From positions 744,001 through 808,000 of the forward strand of contig SRSI01000077.1 of the NCBI GenBank assembly GCA_005656395.1: 64,000 nt of DNA, read 5' to 3'. The position numbers and the translations under genes are program-made. The stretch comes from Strongyloides papillosus. Taxonomy: Eukaryota > Nematoda > Chromadorea > Rhabditida > Strongyloididae. The notes under the pieces were generated by a model. The model saw only the letters and a program-made list of their open reading frames with translations, had not been told where the DNA came from and did not search any database. Every line of letters starts with the position of its first letter. The stretch's first letter is position 1. Below, piece after piece: positions 47,623-60,704 of this stretch.

Positions 47623-50600
47623 TTATAAATATGGAGCCCAACCAATATACATTTTTGCAAGATTTTCACTATCTTTCGCTATATTAATAAGTTTATTTAC
47701 TTGTCCATTAACACTCATTGGATAGTTATTATGTTGATCCTTGAAAAAGAGTGGTGTTACAATGAATCCAGAAAGTCTACGATCAATGTGTAAAATAGCA
47801 TTTTTAGCATCTATTGGTGCTTGATCAGTTTTCATAGGTAAACCACCAAAATTTTGTTCATTACGTGATTGTTGAGTTCTTTTTTCAACACTTCTCCATT
47901 CAAGTAATGGATCATGAATAAAAGAATGTAACAATGTCAGGAGCATTTCCTTATTATCTCTCATTGTAGAAAGAGACAATTCACAAGATGTTCTGAAATG
48001 ACCTTCAACACTACATGGTCCAAAACCATCAATAATATTTCTCGTCAATCTAAATGGCACAATTTCGGGAATTTTTAAAAGTTCTCCTTTGTTGAATAAA
48101 ATATTATAATCTACGTGTATGATTTCACCACTCTTTTGATCAAGCAGAATATTCTCACAGTGTCGATCTCCAAGTCCTAGAATAAAACCAACCATACACA
48201 TTGTAGCAGATGATCTTGTATAATTAAGTCTAGCATTATACCATTGTCCTGGATCAACAAATTGTTTTCGATAATACTCTCCCAGTACTTTTGGAAAAAT
48301 ATGATATAATTTTTCAGTCATGTAATTTATTTTAGCCTGTGTTGAATTCAATTTATCCCACTTTTTAAATGTTTCATTGAATTTGGAATTTGAATCTCCG
48401 CCATTACCATCAATTTCTGAACATAAAGCTCCTTTTAGTGTAATTAAATTAGGTACCCATTCAATGATGCCACCTTCCTCTTGCAATGGAATTACAGTAT
48501 AAGTACGAATACGCAAATGACGCCTTCTTGCTTCTGGATTTCGAATAAGTAATGAATTAACACGTTTATTAAACTCCATAGCTCGCAAATCTTTACGAAG
48601 CTCATCTGAATCTTTACATAAAATAGGATACCTTTTTCCATCAGACCCAATTAATGTTAAACGCTTTGGTCTCATTAATGATTGTAATACTACAACATCT
48701 TCATCAACATCATATATATAAACATCGTTAATTGTCGTTGGAGAACTCTGAATTTCATCACTATTAATATTTTGCGTTAAAGTAAAAGAATTAAAAGAAG
48801 GTGGAGGAATAGGATCATCTAACAAAAAAGACATTGGAAGAATTATCTTTGGTGGATTTGGTAATTTTTGACAAAAAGTTCTAGACCCTGAACTATTAGT
48901 CAGTTTACCGTTATGAAAAAAGGCTTTTAATTTTGGTATCTCTACAGACTTTATTTTGTCAGATTTTGTATTTTTATTACCAATGTTCATTAATTCACGA
49001 GAAAAATAATCATAGCCTTTGACTGAATATTTAAAGTCGTTTTTGAATTTCAATTGTTCACAGGCTTTTTCAATAATTTGTTTCATTCTCGTAGTCCGAA
49101 TTTCATTACTACTATTTTTAAAAGCCATACGGTATATACCCATTGTATGCCATAAGCATTGATGAGGAAATTTTTCAATAAGTGTTATAACAAGTGATTT
49201 CAAAGCATGAAAAACGCCTGCATCAGGATGAGCTAATCTCGAAAAAATCTGTTGAATAGCTTTGTAGGATACAGCAGGATTAATTTTCTCATTAAAAGCA
49301 GATATCACTATTTTATTTAATAATTGTACCTTATCAAATTCACATAATTCGTGATATTTGTGTGTATAATCTAACCAAAGTGTCAATAATCGTGGAAGAG
49401 CATGATGAGCATAATTATTTCCACTCTCTAAAACACTAATGTATGCACATATAGTTTTATGCACAGAATGAATATCAGAACCCTGCTTATTTCTTTTAGA
49501 ATGATAATTGTCCATAAATACTGCCCATTTATACCAAAGCTTTTCTGCTTGTTGTGGAGGAGGTATCTGTGATACAAGTTTTTTAAACATCTCATAAATT
49601 TCTTTAAAATCACCAACACCTGCAGCAATACGGTAGTCAATTTCATGTAAACGAGCTTTAAGATATATGTTCTTATCTTCATCTGTAAATTGTTCATCTG
49701 TCTCCATAACGTTATCATTTGAATAACTTTTCCCATCAAGTCCATATAAATTATTAAGTCTTCGATATGTTTTGCGTAGAGAACGATCAAGTATTTTTAT
49801 AGCTTCAGAATGATTATTTTTTTTAACAAAATAAGCAGCTTCTTCCATAGCTATTTCTACAAGATTAACAGGATAGTGTTTTGCATGTGTCATAAAAGAC
49901 CAAACACTATTTAAATTATTTTCAAAACGGGCGAGTTGTGCTGAATGAAGATACTCACATCCAATAGCTTTCTTCGAATCATTATTTGAAATCATTTTTA
50001 AAACTTCTCTTCTATTAGCCAATATTGGCTCAAGTGCTCCACCACCTTGGATACATTTATCAGCCCTTTTTTTCCATTTATTAAGTACACTTGCAAATTT
50101 TTTGTCTTGTTTTATCATACTTTCATTTGCATCAACAAATAAAAATCTCTTCGAATCACTAATCTCAAAAAGCATATGTAATTTTTGAATATAACGGTAT
50201 GCTTGTTCATAACTTTCCCTATTCTGTAAAATTACTGCCGACAATTCTACTTCAACTTTGTCATAGCAATCATTTATAGCCTTATTAAAGAGAGCTTCAT
50301 TATTTTTATGAATAGCGTTGAAAATTGCAGCACTGGAAGCTTCCCATGATTCAAATTGTATCTCACCATTTTGATCAATAGAATTATCTAATTGATCCCA
50401 GTAAGACAATTTCCATAGTGTTACAATTCTTCTCTCTTCTAATTTCTTCTTTTCATCTTCAGTTAAAGTGTAGCTTTTCAAAATACTAGCTATTTGACTG
50501 AAAGCTAAATTTGGTTGGTCAATTTTCAACAAACAATCAATCATTGGAACAGGTGATGATTCTGATTGTCCGTACAGAGCCAGGGCTTCTGTATAGTTCC

Positions 50601-53600
50601 TAGATGCTTCCAAAGCTAAAATAGTCTCCTCAGTTGTAGGAACAAAATTTTCTTCAATACACTCATAACAACCAAGAGTATTGTCAAAATCATCTAACTT
50701 CATTGATATTTTGCCAATGTTATGATAAAAATCTTGACTTAATTCAGAAACATCTCCTTGTTCAAAGTATTCAGTGAGTTTTAGAGCTCTAAACCAACAT
50801 TGACAAGCTTCAGCTGCATTTATTACTAATCTTTTGTTGTCATATTTAAAACTATACACATCATTATAAATAAATTCTAAGATTTGATTCGGAAAATCTT
50901 TTTTTTCTTTTTCTTTTTTTTTCTTATAAGCAAATAATGTTAATTCATCAAAAAGAGAAAATATTGTCTGTGTAGCAACGCGAACCCATCCACTATCTAT
51001 TACTGAGCGTTTAAAAATTTCATAAAATTCATTCTTACAAATTTCAATAATTTTTTTGTTCTCTTCGATGAATGCTTGTATCACTATATTTTTTAAAAGA
51101 TAGAAAAAAAATTCTGGATTATCAACATGAATTACGAAAGAAGCGGCAGAAAGAGCTTTTCCGACAACAGGATCCGTTAGATTTTCAGATAAAACAGAGT
51201 AAAAAGCTTTCGACCATAGATGATAACTACCAGTATTTAAATTTGATACAACAGGAATCATATTATCGCCTATCTTTTTTTTAGTGGTATACAAACCACA
51301 GTTTGTGAATGGCTTTAATTCAATTTTACAACTTTCACTCAGACTTCTCCACACATTTAATCCATCATTAGTACCATCAATAACTTCTTTCAAGATTTTT
51401 TGTATAGCATAGGAAATATTATCGGTATCTTTAGCATTAATACATCCTAAAAGAAGCTGACAAAGATTTTCCAGCAACTCAACTAAAAATTTTTGTGGTG
51501 TATCGACCATAAAATTATCATATTCAATGCTTTTCCCATAACTTAATTCATCAGTATCCTTAAAACGGTTTCTCAATCGTCCAGGATCAATAGCACCGAT
51601 CTTACCCAGAACAATACATGCCAATCTCCGAATATTTTTACTGTTATTACATCTTATTGCATAAAGAATTGCAGGGATTATTTCTTGTGACAATTGATCT
51701 TCTAACACAGATCCATCCAGAAGAGAATCAAGTCTTTTCAATGTGATTTCTACAATTTCGGAACCCTCTTCATATAAAACTTTAGCATAATTTGTAATTG
51801 TAGCTTTTGGTGTGCATTCAACTTCCAGCATTGCTTCATACTTATGCATGAAATCAGAATTTAATTTATCTATATGATTTTTCAAACCACACGAATAAAT
51901 AATTGAAAAAACTCTATCAAAACGTTCCTTTTCTTTCACACCTAAATTCTCCTTTAAACGTAGTTGCAAAAAATTGTTAATTATATTTGTAGAAGAAGGA
52001 AATTTAAGTAACATTGCAACAGAAGTCAAAATCTTTGGTAATAATTCGATTTTTTTATGAACAGACAATTTTTCCATAAAATTATACCATGGGGCAATTG
52101 CCATCTCACCAAAAACCGATAGAGACCGCAGTAATGTTAAAAGTTTATTGGACACTTTATTAACAAATTCTTCATCCATTATGTTAATCATAACAGCCAG
52201 AGATTGAAGGTCATTTCTTCGATGATAATATCGTTCTTCCTCAAGAATACTCATTCTAAAACCAGCAAATATTCCCATAACATTTTCTTCAATAATTTTA
52301 GTTAAACTAAACGGATTATTCCTATCATTCCAAAAAAGAGTTGATAAATGTTGTAAACAAGTAGCCTTATTACGACCCAAATTTTGCAGAAACGTTAATT
52401 TCAGAGACGATCTCTTTTCAAAAACAATTGAAGTTATCTCTTTTCCAGTGAGTTCTTCAATATAACTTAAAGCTTCATCACGTCTTTCTGATTCGGTGAA
52501 GAAAAATTCAAATGCAACATTAATAGAACGAGATATAAGTTGTGGGAGACTTTCTCTTATTACATACTTAGAAAAATGATTTAATACATACCTAGATGAG
52601 TTCTTTTGAGTTTTATCGACAAATAGCAATCTTGCGACAACATATTTAATTGTTTCTTTAACTGTATCCAAAATCCGATCCTTTGAATTTTTCTTTGGAC
52701 TAATATTAAAAATATCGGCAAGTTGGCGGAAATAACTATTGATTAAATTGCCCTTCTCACTATCGGTTGGAATTTCAGGACGACTGGGAGTTGGAGTTAA
52801 ACGGTCAAGTATCGTTTGTGTTATAAGAGGTATAACTGCATGGCTATATCGTTTTAAAAGAGTTTCTGTTGGAATACCTGCTTTTTTTGCATTAACAATT
52901 ATAATTTTCTTGGACATGTCGACAACAGTTCTATCTCCATGAAAGTAAAAATCTGCCGCAAGACTGATCATTCTTGAAATACATGAAAGTAAAAATGGTC
53001 CTTCACTAATTGTTGTTGAGATAATATTGAGATACGGATAATGGTTTTCTGGATTAAGGGAGTCTAGAGATGTCCGAAGAGTGGAAAGAATTTCTTTTGG
53101 TATATCCCTCGAGACAACTTCCTGTAGACATACATTCATAGGATTACAATTTTCAGATCTATAGTACCCAAGCATTTTAAAAAATCCTTTAGCTATTTTA
53201 TGAAAGTAATCTGTTCTTATACTGACATGTTTAAATATCGATGTCAACAGCGACGCCAATTTAACCATAACTTCATCATCATTATCTTCATTTTCGAGAA
53301 TTCCGATGAAACATGTTACAAACTTATCTGTTAATTCCATATTTGTTATACATTTTGATCGCTCATTTTTTGTACATGCAGAGCACACAATTTTATTATT
53401 TTCAAAAACATTATTCTTATCCAACGAGCATAAAATTCCTGATAATGAAGTGATAAGTAACTTTAGTTTTGATTTATTAGAAAGAGATCCAGGGTCAAGT
53501 ATTTTACTCATTATATCAGAAGAAATACTGCTGAAAATGCTAGTGCCACATTGTGAGACAAATATAGGTGCATACTCCAAAGCAACCTTCTGTATATCAT

Positions 53601-55375
53601 CTGCAGCGTCTGTTAAAGAGTAATGGTAGATTGATCTTCTCAATGTATTATCCAACTGTAATTTAACAATACAAGGTATTGACAAAGCTTTTAGTTTAAC
53701 ACTTTTTATAAAACCATAAGTATTGAATATAGAAGGTGGATACTTCTTCAGCAATTCTCCGTTAAACAAACTCTTTATGTCAAACCAAGGTTGTAGTAAA
53801 GTGACCATAAGAACACGACGATCCGATGTATATAGTGGTATAAATTCAGCAATATATCTAAACAATTCTTCAAACGACTCCTCGTTGGGAGACTCCTTGC
53901 AAATATAAGAGACAATGTCCGTAAATTTCTTGTCGTCAGGAACAAATTGATTTTTGATATAATCCGATGTTTGGCATGCCATTATAAATGATAGTATTGC
54001 ATTTTGATTTCTAATATTTTTTAAAACCGTTCTTGACTGACCGCACAATTTTGACAAAAATGATTCTATTTCCACATCACTGTTTGTTGATATATAGAAA
54101 TTAAAAAGTGCCAGGATAACATTCTTTGGGATATCTTTTTCGTTTGCAAAAATACATTCTATTAATTCTCCAACACAAATTTTAAATTCACTTATAGAAT
54201 TATCATCGATATGTGTTGGTAATGTAGGTGCATTGGTTAAAAACATACAAATATCGCCCATCATAGAAATAATTAATTTATTAACAACTCTACATAACTT
54301 AACGTGAGAGATAACTTTCTTTCCCAGTTTAGAAAACAACGTTAACTCATGCAATGTAGGTCCGTACTTTTGTGGGGTTTTACGTAAACATGTAGATAGA
54401 TGAGTCAAGACACAACAAGCATAATTTAGGATTTCTTTATACGTTGATGTAGGTGAATAACCTCCACCTTTGAAGTTACCATCTACTGTTTGTAATATTT
54501 TAAAAATATGCGAATAAATGTGACCAGAAATAGAGTAAAGTGGATCGATCGAAGATAAAACTAAACTCAAAAATCTTAAGCACAAACTAGTTGTTTCAAT
54601 TGGTTCATTTCTTAACGCCATAATGTCCATTACCGGTACTACAAGTTGATGTAGAACTTCAAAATGTGACGGTTTTTCAAAAATGAAATCTGCACTAGCC
54701 AACACTCGCACGAGAATTCTTTTTAAATGAACCTCTCTTTGACCACGTCTGACATTAACTTCAACTTTTGTCAATAGACTGTTCACGTTTTCATTAACTT
54801 CAAACAACGTTACGATGGATTCTCCTTCATGTATGCCATAGAGAATTGTTTTTATTCTTCTTAGATATTCATATTCCGTATCCTTGTTGTGTAAAGAACA
54901 GACTTGGGGTGCATAATCTTCGATCAGTTCAGCTATTAAGTGTCCTGAAGGGACATAACAGTATGTTCGAAATAGAATTGCGCCAATCCATTCAAAAAAT
55001 TCTAAATAATAAGATTATTATATAAATTAAAATTTTAGTAAAAATACCCAGAGGAACAATTTCATCAGATATTATTACAAACTCAATTAAATGTCTTAAG
55101 CCAATGTCGATGATAGAACTTTCATTATAAACTGTGTCTACTACATATTTGTATGAAAAAAGTGCCTCCCATACTATCACCAGTCTTTTCAAATCTTCGT
55201 TTCCCCTACAAATGTAATGGTTTTTATGTAAAGTGCAAAATTAAACGTACAGTCGCAAATTTGGATTTTTATTTACAGATTTAGTTAAAGTAATGTACAT
55301 ATTATATACATCTATTAGCAGCTCCTTGACCCTTTCGTCATCTGCCGTCTTTGGTGTAAACGAAGAAATGTCCAT
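47623..55375 (-). CDS. ATR: ATR checkpoint kinase (PIKK family; C. elegans ATL-1)
   Basis: Three exons, 55375-55251, 55205-55048 and 55001-47623; 2553 aa (human 2644). The last exon alone is 7379 bp. The N-terminal two thirds are helical HEAT repeats (ATRIP-binding and UME regions), then the FAT domain (roughly 1450-2050), the PI3K-like kinase and a FATC end. Catalytic loop: GFILGLGDRHCENILLD with Asp2373, and the metal-binding HVDYN (Asp2392), followed by the ATR-type activation loop ILFNKGELLKIPEIVPFRLT and LHSFIHDPLLEW. FATC ends MYIGWAPYL. This loop and end separate ATR from ATM, mTOR and DNA-PK. Family knowledge: ATR with ATRIP senses RPA-coated single-stranded DNA and starts the replication checkpoint. 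Odd: the usual DRHGENI reads DRHCENI, and the metal Phe is Tyr (DYN). Its start lies 550 bp from the divergent SLC25A44 gene. Confidence 0.95.
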
Positions 55376-55925
55376 AATTAGAATAAACTTAAAATAATGA
55401 TTTTTTACCGTAGAGGTATGATGACACTTTGAAACAAAAAATTTTCCCACTAAACGCTTTATTCTTACCGTACAGAAGATCGTGTCAAGATAAATAGTTT
55501 TTTGTGATTCAAAATTATTTCTCACTTTTATATGCAAGAAAATTTGTTATTTTATTTAACATTATATACACTTTATTGTTAAAATTATTGTTAAAATGAA
55601 AACATTAAAATTGGTTAGGTCAAATTTTTTTTCAATGTTCTTCATGATTTCTCTTTTCCTTTTTTTGTTTAGGAGATACGATTCTTTGTTAAATTATCTG
55701 TGTCTTAATAATGAAATAATATAAACAATTTTCGAAATCTCTAGAGTTATATTTATCAGCATTAATGCTTAAAAGTTAAATTTATAATATGTGTTCCATC
55801 ACGAATTATTGTTTGTGCTCTTTAGTATTTTGGATGGTTGTCACTTCGTGCTACATCTGTAGTGATCGTCTTAAAGTCAATTCTTAATGTTCCATTTTTT
55901 CTAATATTAATATTTGGTTTTAAAA
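55376..55925. other. Divergent promoter region of ATR and SLC25A44
   Basis: 550 bases that must carry control elements for both genes. A minus-strand frame running up to 55537 continues the ATR frame upstream of the chosen ATG, but with no sign of conservation. Confidence 0.5.
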
Positions 55926-56990
55926 ATGACATCCTCCGACACGGATGCTGTATCTTTTGATGCAATAGAGGTACCAATCGATTTTTCTTCTTTTTCTTTC
56001 ATTTAGCATTGTTTATAGAAACTCCATGTTATAGAATGGGATCATTTAGATTTGAAAAAATTCTACCCCATGGCTTTACTTACTAGCTGGACAGTTAGAA
56101 CGGCGTTATATCCCATGTCTGTTGTGAAATCTAGGTTGCAACTCCAGCGACAGAATGAAATATATAAAGGAACAATTGATGCATTTAAGATTATTGCTAG
56201 GAATGAAGGGATTTCAGCATTTTACCGTGGTTTTTGGATTACTCTACCGCAATTGTCAGTTTCATTTATGTATTCAAATATATATGAACGAATAAGGGGA
56301 GCTTTATCAAAAGAGTTTGGTCCACATAGGTCTGCAACTATATCTGCCATCTCTGGTGGTATTGCTTCATTAGGTGGACAATTAATTTTTGTTCCTACAG
56401 ATTTAATAGCACAACATATGATGGTATACAAAAATGCTGAATCGTTTGCTGGTGGTGCCAAGAATTTAGACGTTGTAAAGGCGTTGAGGAATGACAAACT
56501 AGAAGGTAGATTGACTCTTGGACTGAGGGTAGTTCGTGCTGTTTATAAAGTTGATGGTCTTAAAGGGTTCTACAGAGGTTATATTTCATCAGTTATGCTT
56601 TATGCTCCCTCGTCGATGGTTTTTTGGTCAAGTTACTATCATTATCTTGATTTATTTAAATATATACATGTAAATATTTTTAAAGAAGATTTAAATGATA
56701 TAAAGAATTTAACGTTAGATCAATCTTTATCTGGATTATTAGGTGGCATTACTACAGCCATTTTCACCAATTTCTTTGATGTTTTAAGAATTCGTATTCA
56801 AGTACATAGAACGACATATTTAGAAACTTTGCAACGACTAATAAAATATGAAGGATTATCGGTTTTTTCGAAAGGATTAATCCCGAGAATGATTAATAAT
56901 GGCATCTACTCACTATTTATTATGTTAGGATATGAGACTGCTAAGAAATTCTGTGTTTTACCAGAATATGAAAATAAAGTTGTTTGGTAG
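55926..56990 (+). CDS. SLC25A44: Mitochondrial carrier SLC25A44 (branched-chain amino acid transport)
   Basis: Two exons, 55926-55970 and 56019-56990, phase 0; 338 aa (human 314). Exon 1 is a 15-codon leader; the family-specific start VIEWDHLDLKKFY opens exon 2. Three carrier repeats follow. Signatures: YPMSVVKSRLQLQ, VPTDLIAQHMM and NFFDVLRIRIQVH, each with the YRGF/YRGY/SKGL segment about 25 residues later (AFYRGFWITL, GFYRGYISSVM). The substitutions in repeat 1 (Ser for Asp/Glu) and repeat 2 (Gln for the basic residue) also occur in human SLC25A44, which supports the assignment; in repeat 3 the proline itself is Phe. Family knowledge: SLC25A44 brings Leu, Ile and Val into mitochondria for oxidation. 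MRPL13, also mitochondrial, starts 203 bp downstream on the same strand. Confidence 0.9.
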
Positions 56991-57080
56991 ATATGATGAT
57001 TTTATTTATTGTCTTTTGATAAATTATGTATTTAACGTGTACATCCAATATAAAAATTGATGCTGATAAAACTCTCTTAT

Positions 57081-57086
57081 AATAAA
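57081..57086 (+). promoter_or_regulatory. Candidate poly(A) signal for SLC25A44
   Basis: AATAAA 90 nt after the stop, 108 nt before the MRPL13 start codon; such spacing is what a nematode operon boundary looks like. Confidence 0.4.
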
Positions 57087-57193
57087 TTTAGTTATTTTAA
57101 AAAAGTTGTATATTTCTTTCCAACAAACATCCTAACGCGATTTCGTTGGGATTGATATTTGAAGTTTTCTTGTTCTATCTGCATCATATTAAA

Positions 57194-57784
57194 ATGTCTC
57201 ATATTTCTCGTTTTACTAGAGCCAAACAATGGCTTCAATTTTCAAGACAATGGCATGTCATTGACGGTAATCATCAAGATCCTCATAAATTAGGTCAAAA
57301 GATAGCGGATCACTTGCTTGGTAAATGGAAGCCTTTCTATCATCCTGAGACAGATTGTGGTGATCATGTTGTTGTAGTAAACTGCAAAGAAGTTGCAATG
57401 AAAGGTTTTGACTGGAAACATACTATTTATCACTTCGACAACCAATATCCTAAAGGCCGTGACGACATTCCAGCTTTCGAAATTCACGAGTATGATCCAT
57501 GCAGGATAATGTTTTCTTCAACTTATAAAGCCTTGGGAAAAAATTTAATGAGAAGAATGGCTATAGAACGATTGCATCTCTTTCCAGCATTAGAAGTACC
57601 AGAATTTATACAAAAAAACATATCAAATCAATTGAGACAAATCCAGGAAGTACCGAAGCGTTCTGATGAATATACGGAAGAGGAAAGGAAGAATTTTCCA
57701 CGTCTTTTTGCGCGTCCTGATAGTTATATCATTGATTGGGAAAAACCTACGGATGAACGTGTGAGTGGTTCAGCTTCAACTTGA
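57194..57784 (+). CDS. MRPL13: Mitochondrial large-subunit ribosomal protein uL13m
   Basis: Single exon, 196 aa (human 178). The start at 57194 (MSHISRFTRAKQWLQFSRQW) is preferred to an upstream non-ATG frame, because the conserved part begins ISRFTRAKQWLQFSRQWHVID. The uL13 core follows: GQKIADHLLGKWKPFYHP, GDHVVVVNCKEVAMKG, WKHTIYHFDNQYPKG, then ALGKNLMRRMAIERLHLFP, which matches the mitochondrial rather than cytosolic version. The tail (RLFARPDSYIIDWEKPTDE) is slightly longer than in mammals. It builds the large subunit of the mitoribosome. The N-terminal Ser/Arg/Phe-rich start could serve for import. It lies head-to-tail with SLC25A44; co-transcription is possible but unproven. Confidence 0.94.
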   Translation: MSHISRFTRAKQWLQFSRQWHVIDGNHQDPHKLGQKIADHLLGKWKPFYHPETDCGDHVVVVNCKEVAMKGFDWKHTIYHFDNQYPKGRDDIPAFEIHEYDPCRIMFSSTYKALGKNLMRRMAIERLHLFPALEVPEFIQKNISNQLRQIQEVPKRSDEYTEEERKNFPRLFARPDSYIIDWEKPTDERVSGSAST

Positions 57785-57882
57785 ATATAACACTCTAAAT
57801 GTAGGAAATTTTGGATAGTTGGTATTTATTGTTTTATAGTGTATGATTGAAACACGAAATATATTTGAGATCTGCTAAGAAT

Positions 57883-57888
57883 AATAAA
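57883..57888 (+). promoter_or_regulatory. Candidate poly(A) signal for MRPL13
   Basis: AATAAA about 100 nt after the stop codon. Confidence 0.4.
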
Positions 57889-60667
57889 TTTTTTATATAA
57901 TTTTTTCAAGTTATTGTTAAGTTTTTTCATAGATGGAATGTATAAGTTTAACAGATGTATATTAACAATGAAATAAATACTATTTAATATTATCAAATCG
58001 AATTAAAAATTTGAATCTATTATTTGACATTGAACTTTATATCATTTCTAAAATTTGGAGAAAAATTGTTATATTATAATTAGTGAGTAAGGTAAATAAC
58101 AGCATTACTTAATTAAGTTTATAATTGTTATGAAATTGATTATAAATTACTTTTGCTATTGTGAAATATGTCAATACAAGTTATTGTAAAATTAAGCTTG
58201 TTATTTACGAATTTGATAATTAAAAAAAATGGAGTAAAAGAGTGGTATTTTTATTGGTAAAATGTTAGTAATTATATTAACCAATTATTTTCACTAAGAC
58301 CTGTGGAAAACTTTCTTAACATCTTAAATAACTTTTACTTGTGGAATTTCACATTTCTGAGGAGATGATGACAAACATTAATTAATTCACACAGGAAAAG
58401 TAATCCTTGCGAAAGTTATCATTTTTACAACCATATACTTTTGTAAATTTTATTTTTGAATTTGATTTGAATTATCGACAATTCGTTACATATTTAAAAA
58501 TAAACAATATAACAAGAATATTTTTAAAAATTTTTATTGTATTTTATGATTTAAATTTTAAAGCATACACACTACTAATTTTATGCCTCTTAAGAATTTT
58601 TAAAGGATTTTTAATTTAATAAGTGAATATAAAAAATATGTATTATAGTTTTATTTATGATTATTTTAATTAAAATAAATTATGTTACTTAGAATAAGTT
58701 CTCCATTTTTACTTTTAACACAATAAATTTTTACGCCGCCTAACAAAGAAATACAAAATTAATTTTTCCATATTTGATTAACAGCAAACAATTTATTTTT
58801 CGGCAGAAATCTTTTACTTTTGTTATAGTCGGCTGTTTCATGAGTATAGTGTTTCTCATCTTGTATTTTTAATAACATCATTATTTCTTTCATTCAAATG
58901 TGATGATTTCTCTTGATGGCGTAACATTTATACTTAATTTTTGTGTTATAAAGTATGCCGAAATGAGTTAAAGAATGCCTTAAATTAATATATTATTCAT
59001 ACTAACGGTGGCTTTTGATCTGAATAAGCATATTAAATGATAGTATATTTAAATACATATAATTTTCTTTTTATTTACTTGTTTATAAACTTTGTTGTCA
59101 TTTTGTCTGTGTTAGGAAATATATATCAGTAAAAGTATATTTATATTAAAATATTTATATGCTATAATTATGTTTGAAAATAGAGATTTTTTACTTGAAT
59201 ATACTAATAATTATGCTATTCAATGAAAAGCCGTAATAAGAATAAGGCGAAATGAGATTTTGAAAACCTTTGTTTATAAAGTTTGACTAATAATAATAAT
59301 AATTAATTTATGCATGATTACCTTTAGCTAAATGAGTTCTTTGAAATTTTATAATACCAATCAAAACAAAAGGTATCGGGTTCAGATAAAGAAGAAATTG
59401 TAGTTATAACAATTTTAATTGTAGGTAAAAGAAATATACTAATTGGACTATATTATCAGGAAATGAGCTTTTCAAAATATATAAATAATTATATTTCTTT
59501 GGTTTTAGATGAATGTTTAGTTTAATATAACTGTACAATGATATAGATAATTATATATTTGTATTTTTATACATAATTTCATTATTTCTCAAAAATTATT
59601 GTCCTTTACTACAAATATTATTAGAACACAAAAATTAATTGCTAGCGTTTTCATTGTTACACAACTTTGTATATACTGAGTTGTATTAAGTTACACAACT
59701 TGACTATTTACAAATAATTATTTATTCTGCACTTTATCCAGATGTATTTTGGTAATTAGCTTATAAATACAGATGATATCATATTTATTGAAGGATAATG
59801 AATATATTTTACTTCTAATCCAGATTAACAAAAGAATGTTAATCGAAAAGGCCATGATTTGTTTAAAAATTTGTCATCAAGATTCTATTGGAATGTCATG
59901 GTAATTAAACAATAATTCACCATATGAAATTGTTGACTTTGGAGATAGACTATGATAAATTACTATTATTATCATTTAATCTTTTCTTTTTCTTAAAATA
60001 ATTCGATTTGTAACATTAGACATCTAAAACAAACATGCTATGAGATAAAATTATTTTTTATCATAGCATACAGACTTCAGACATTTTAGTACTTTTTTTT
60101 ATGATAATAATAAATTTGAATTAGTTAAAATTTAATTGTGAAAACATATATTTTGACTAAAAAGAATTATGTAACATATTTATACCACTGCGACATTATT
60201 TTTTAACAAAAGTATGACATTTATTTAACACCTTTATTAAAGAACATGTTTATGAGCATATCATGATGACTACAATTACGGCGCATTGCCATCGTATATT
60301 TATTTATCTTGAAATTACTTTTGATATGTGAACGTGCTTAGTATTTAGTCTTAATTAATTATAATTCTTGTTTAACTTTTTTAACATGACATATATCTGC
60401 TTAATGATATTATTCTTCACATGTTGAAATTTAGTTCTCTATTTAAATGAGTTTAATTAAGTAAAAATAAATGTTTTTCTCATTTTAAGATTTTTTTGAT
60501 CACTGCTAAATATTACTTCTTTTTGATAAATTTTAAAAAAAATTAATTTAAAATTTTTTGATCAACTACTTTTTATGTAAATAGTTTGATTTTGTTTTGG
60601 TAATTTGACTAAAGATCATTTAGTAATATTAAATATCTTTATACAATTAAATGATGAAATATATTTT

Positions 60668-60704
60668 TAATTATATGGTGCTGAAAAATGGCGCCACATA
60701 ATTA
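60668..60704. repeat. Imperfect hairpin with G/C core
   Basis: Left arm TAATTATATGGTGC (60668-60681) pairs with the right arm GCGCCACATAATTA (60691-60704) around a 9-nt loop, with one A-C mismatch and one G-T wobble in 14 positions. Unusual only because the core holds G/C in very AT-rich DNA. Function unknown. Confidence 0.5.
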
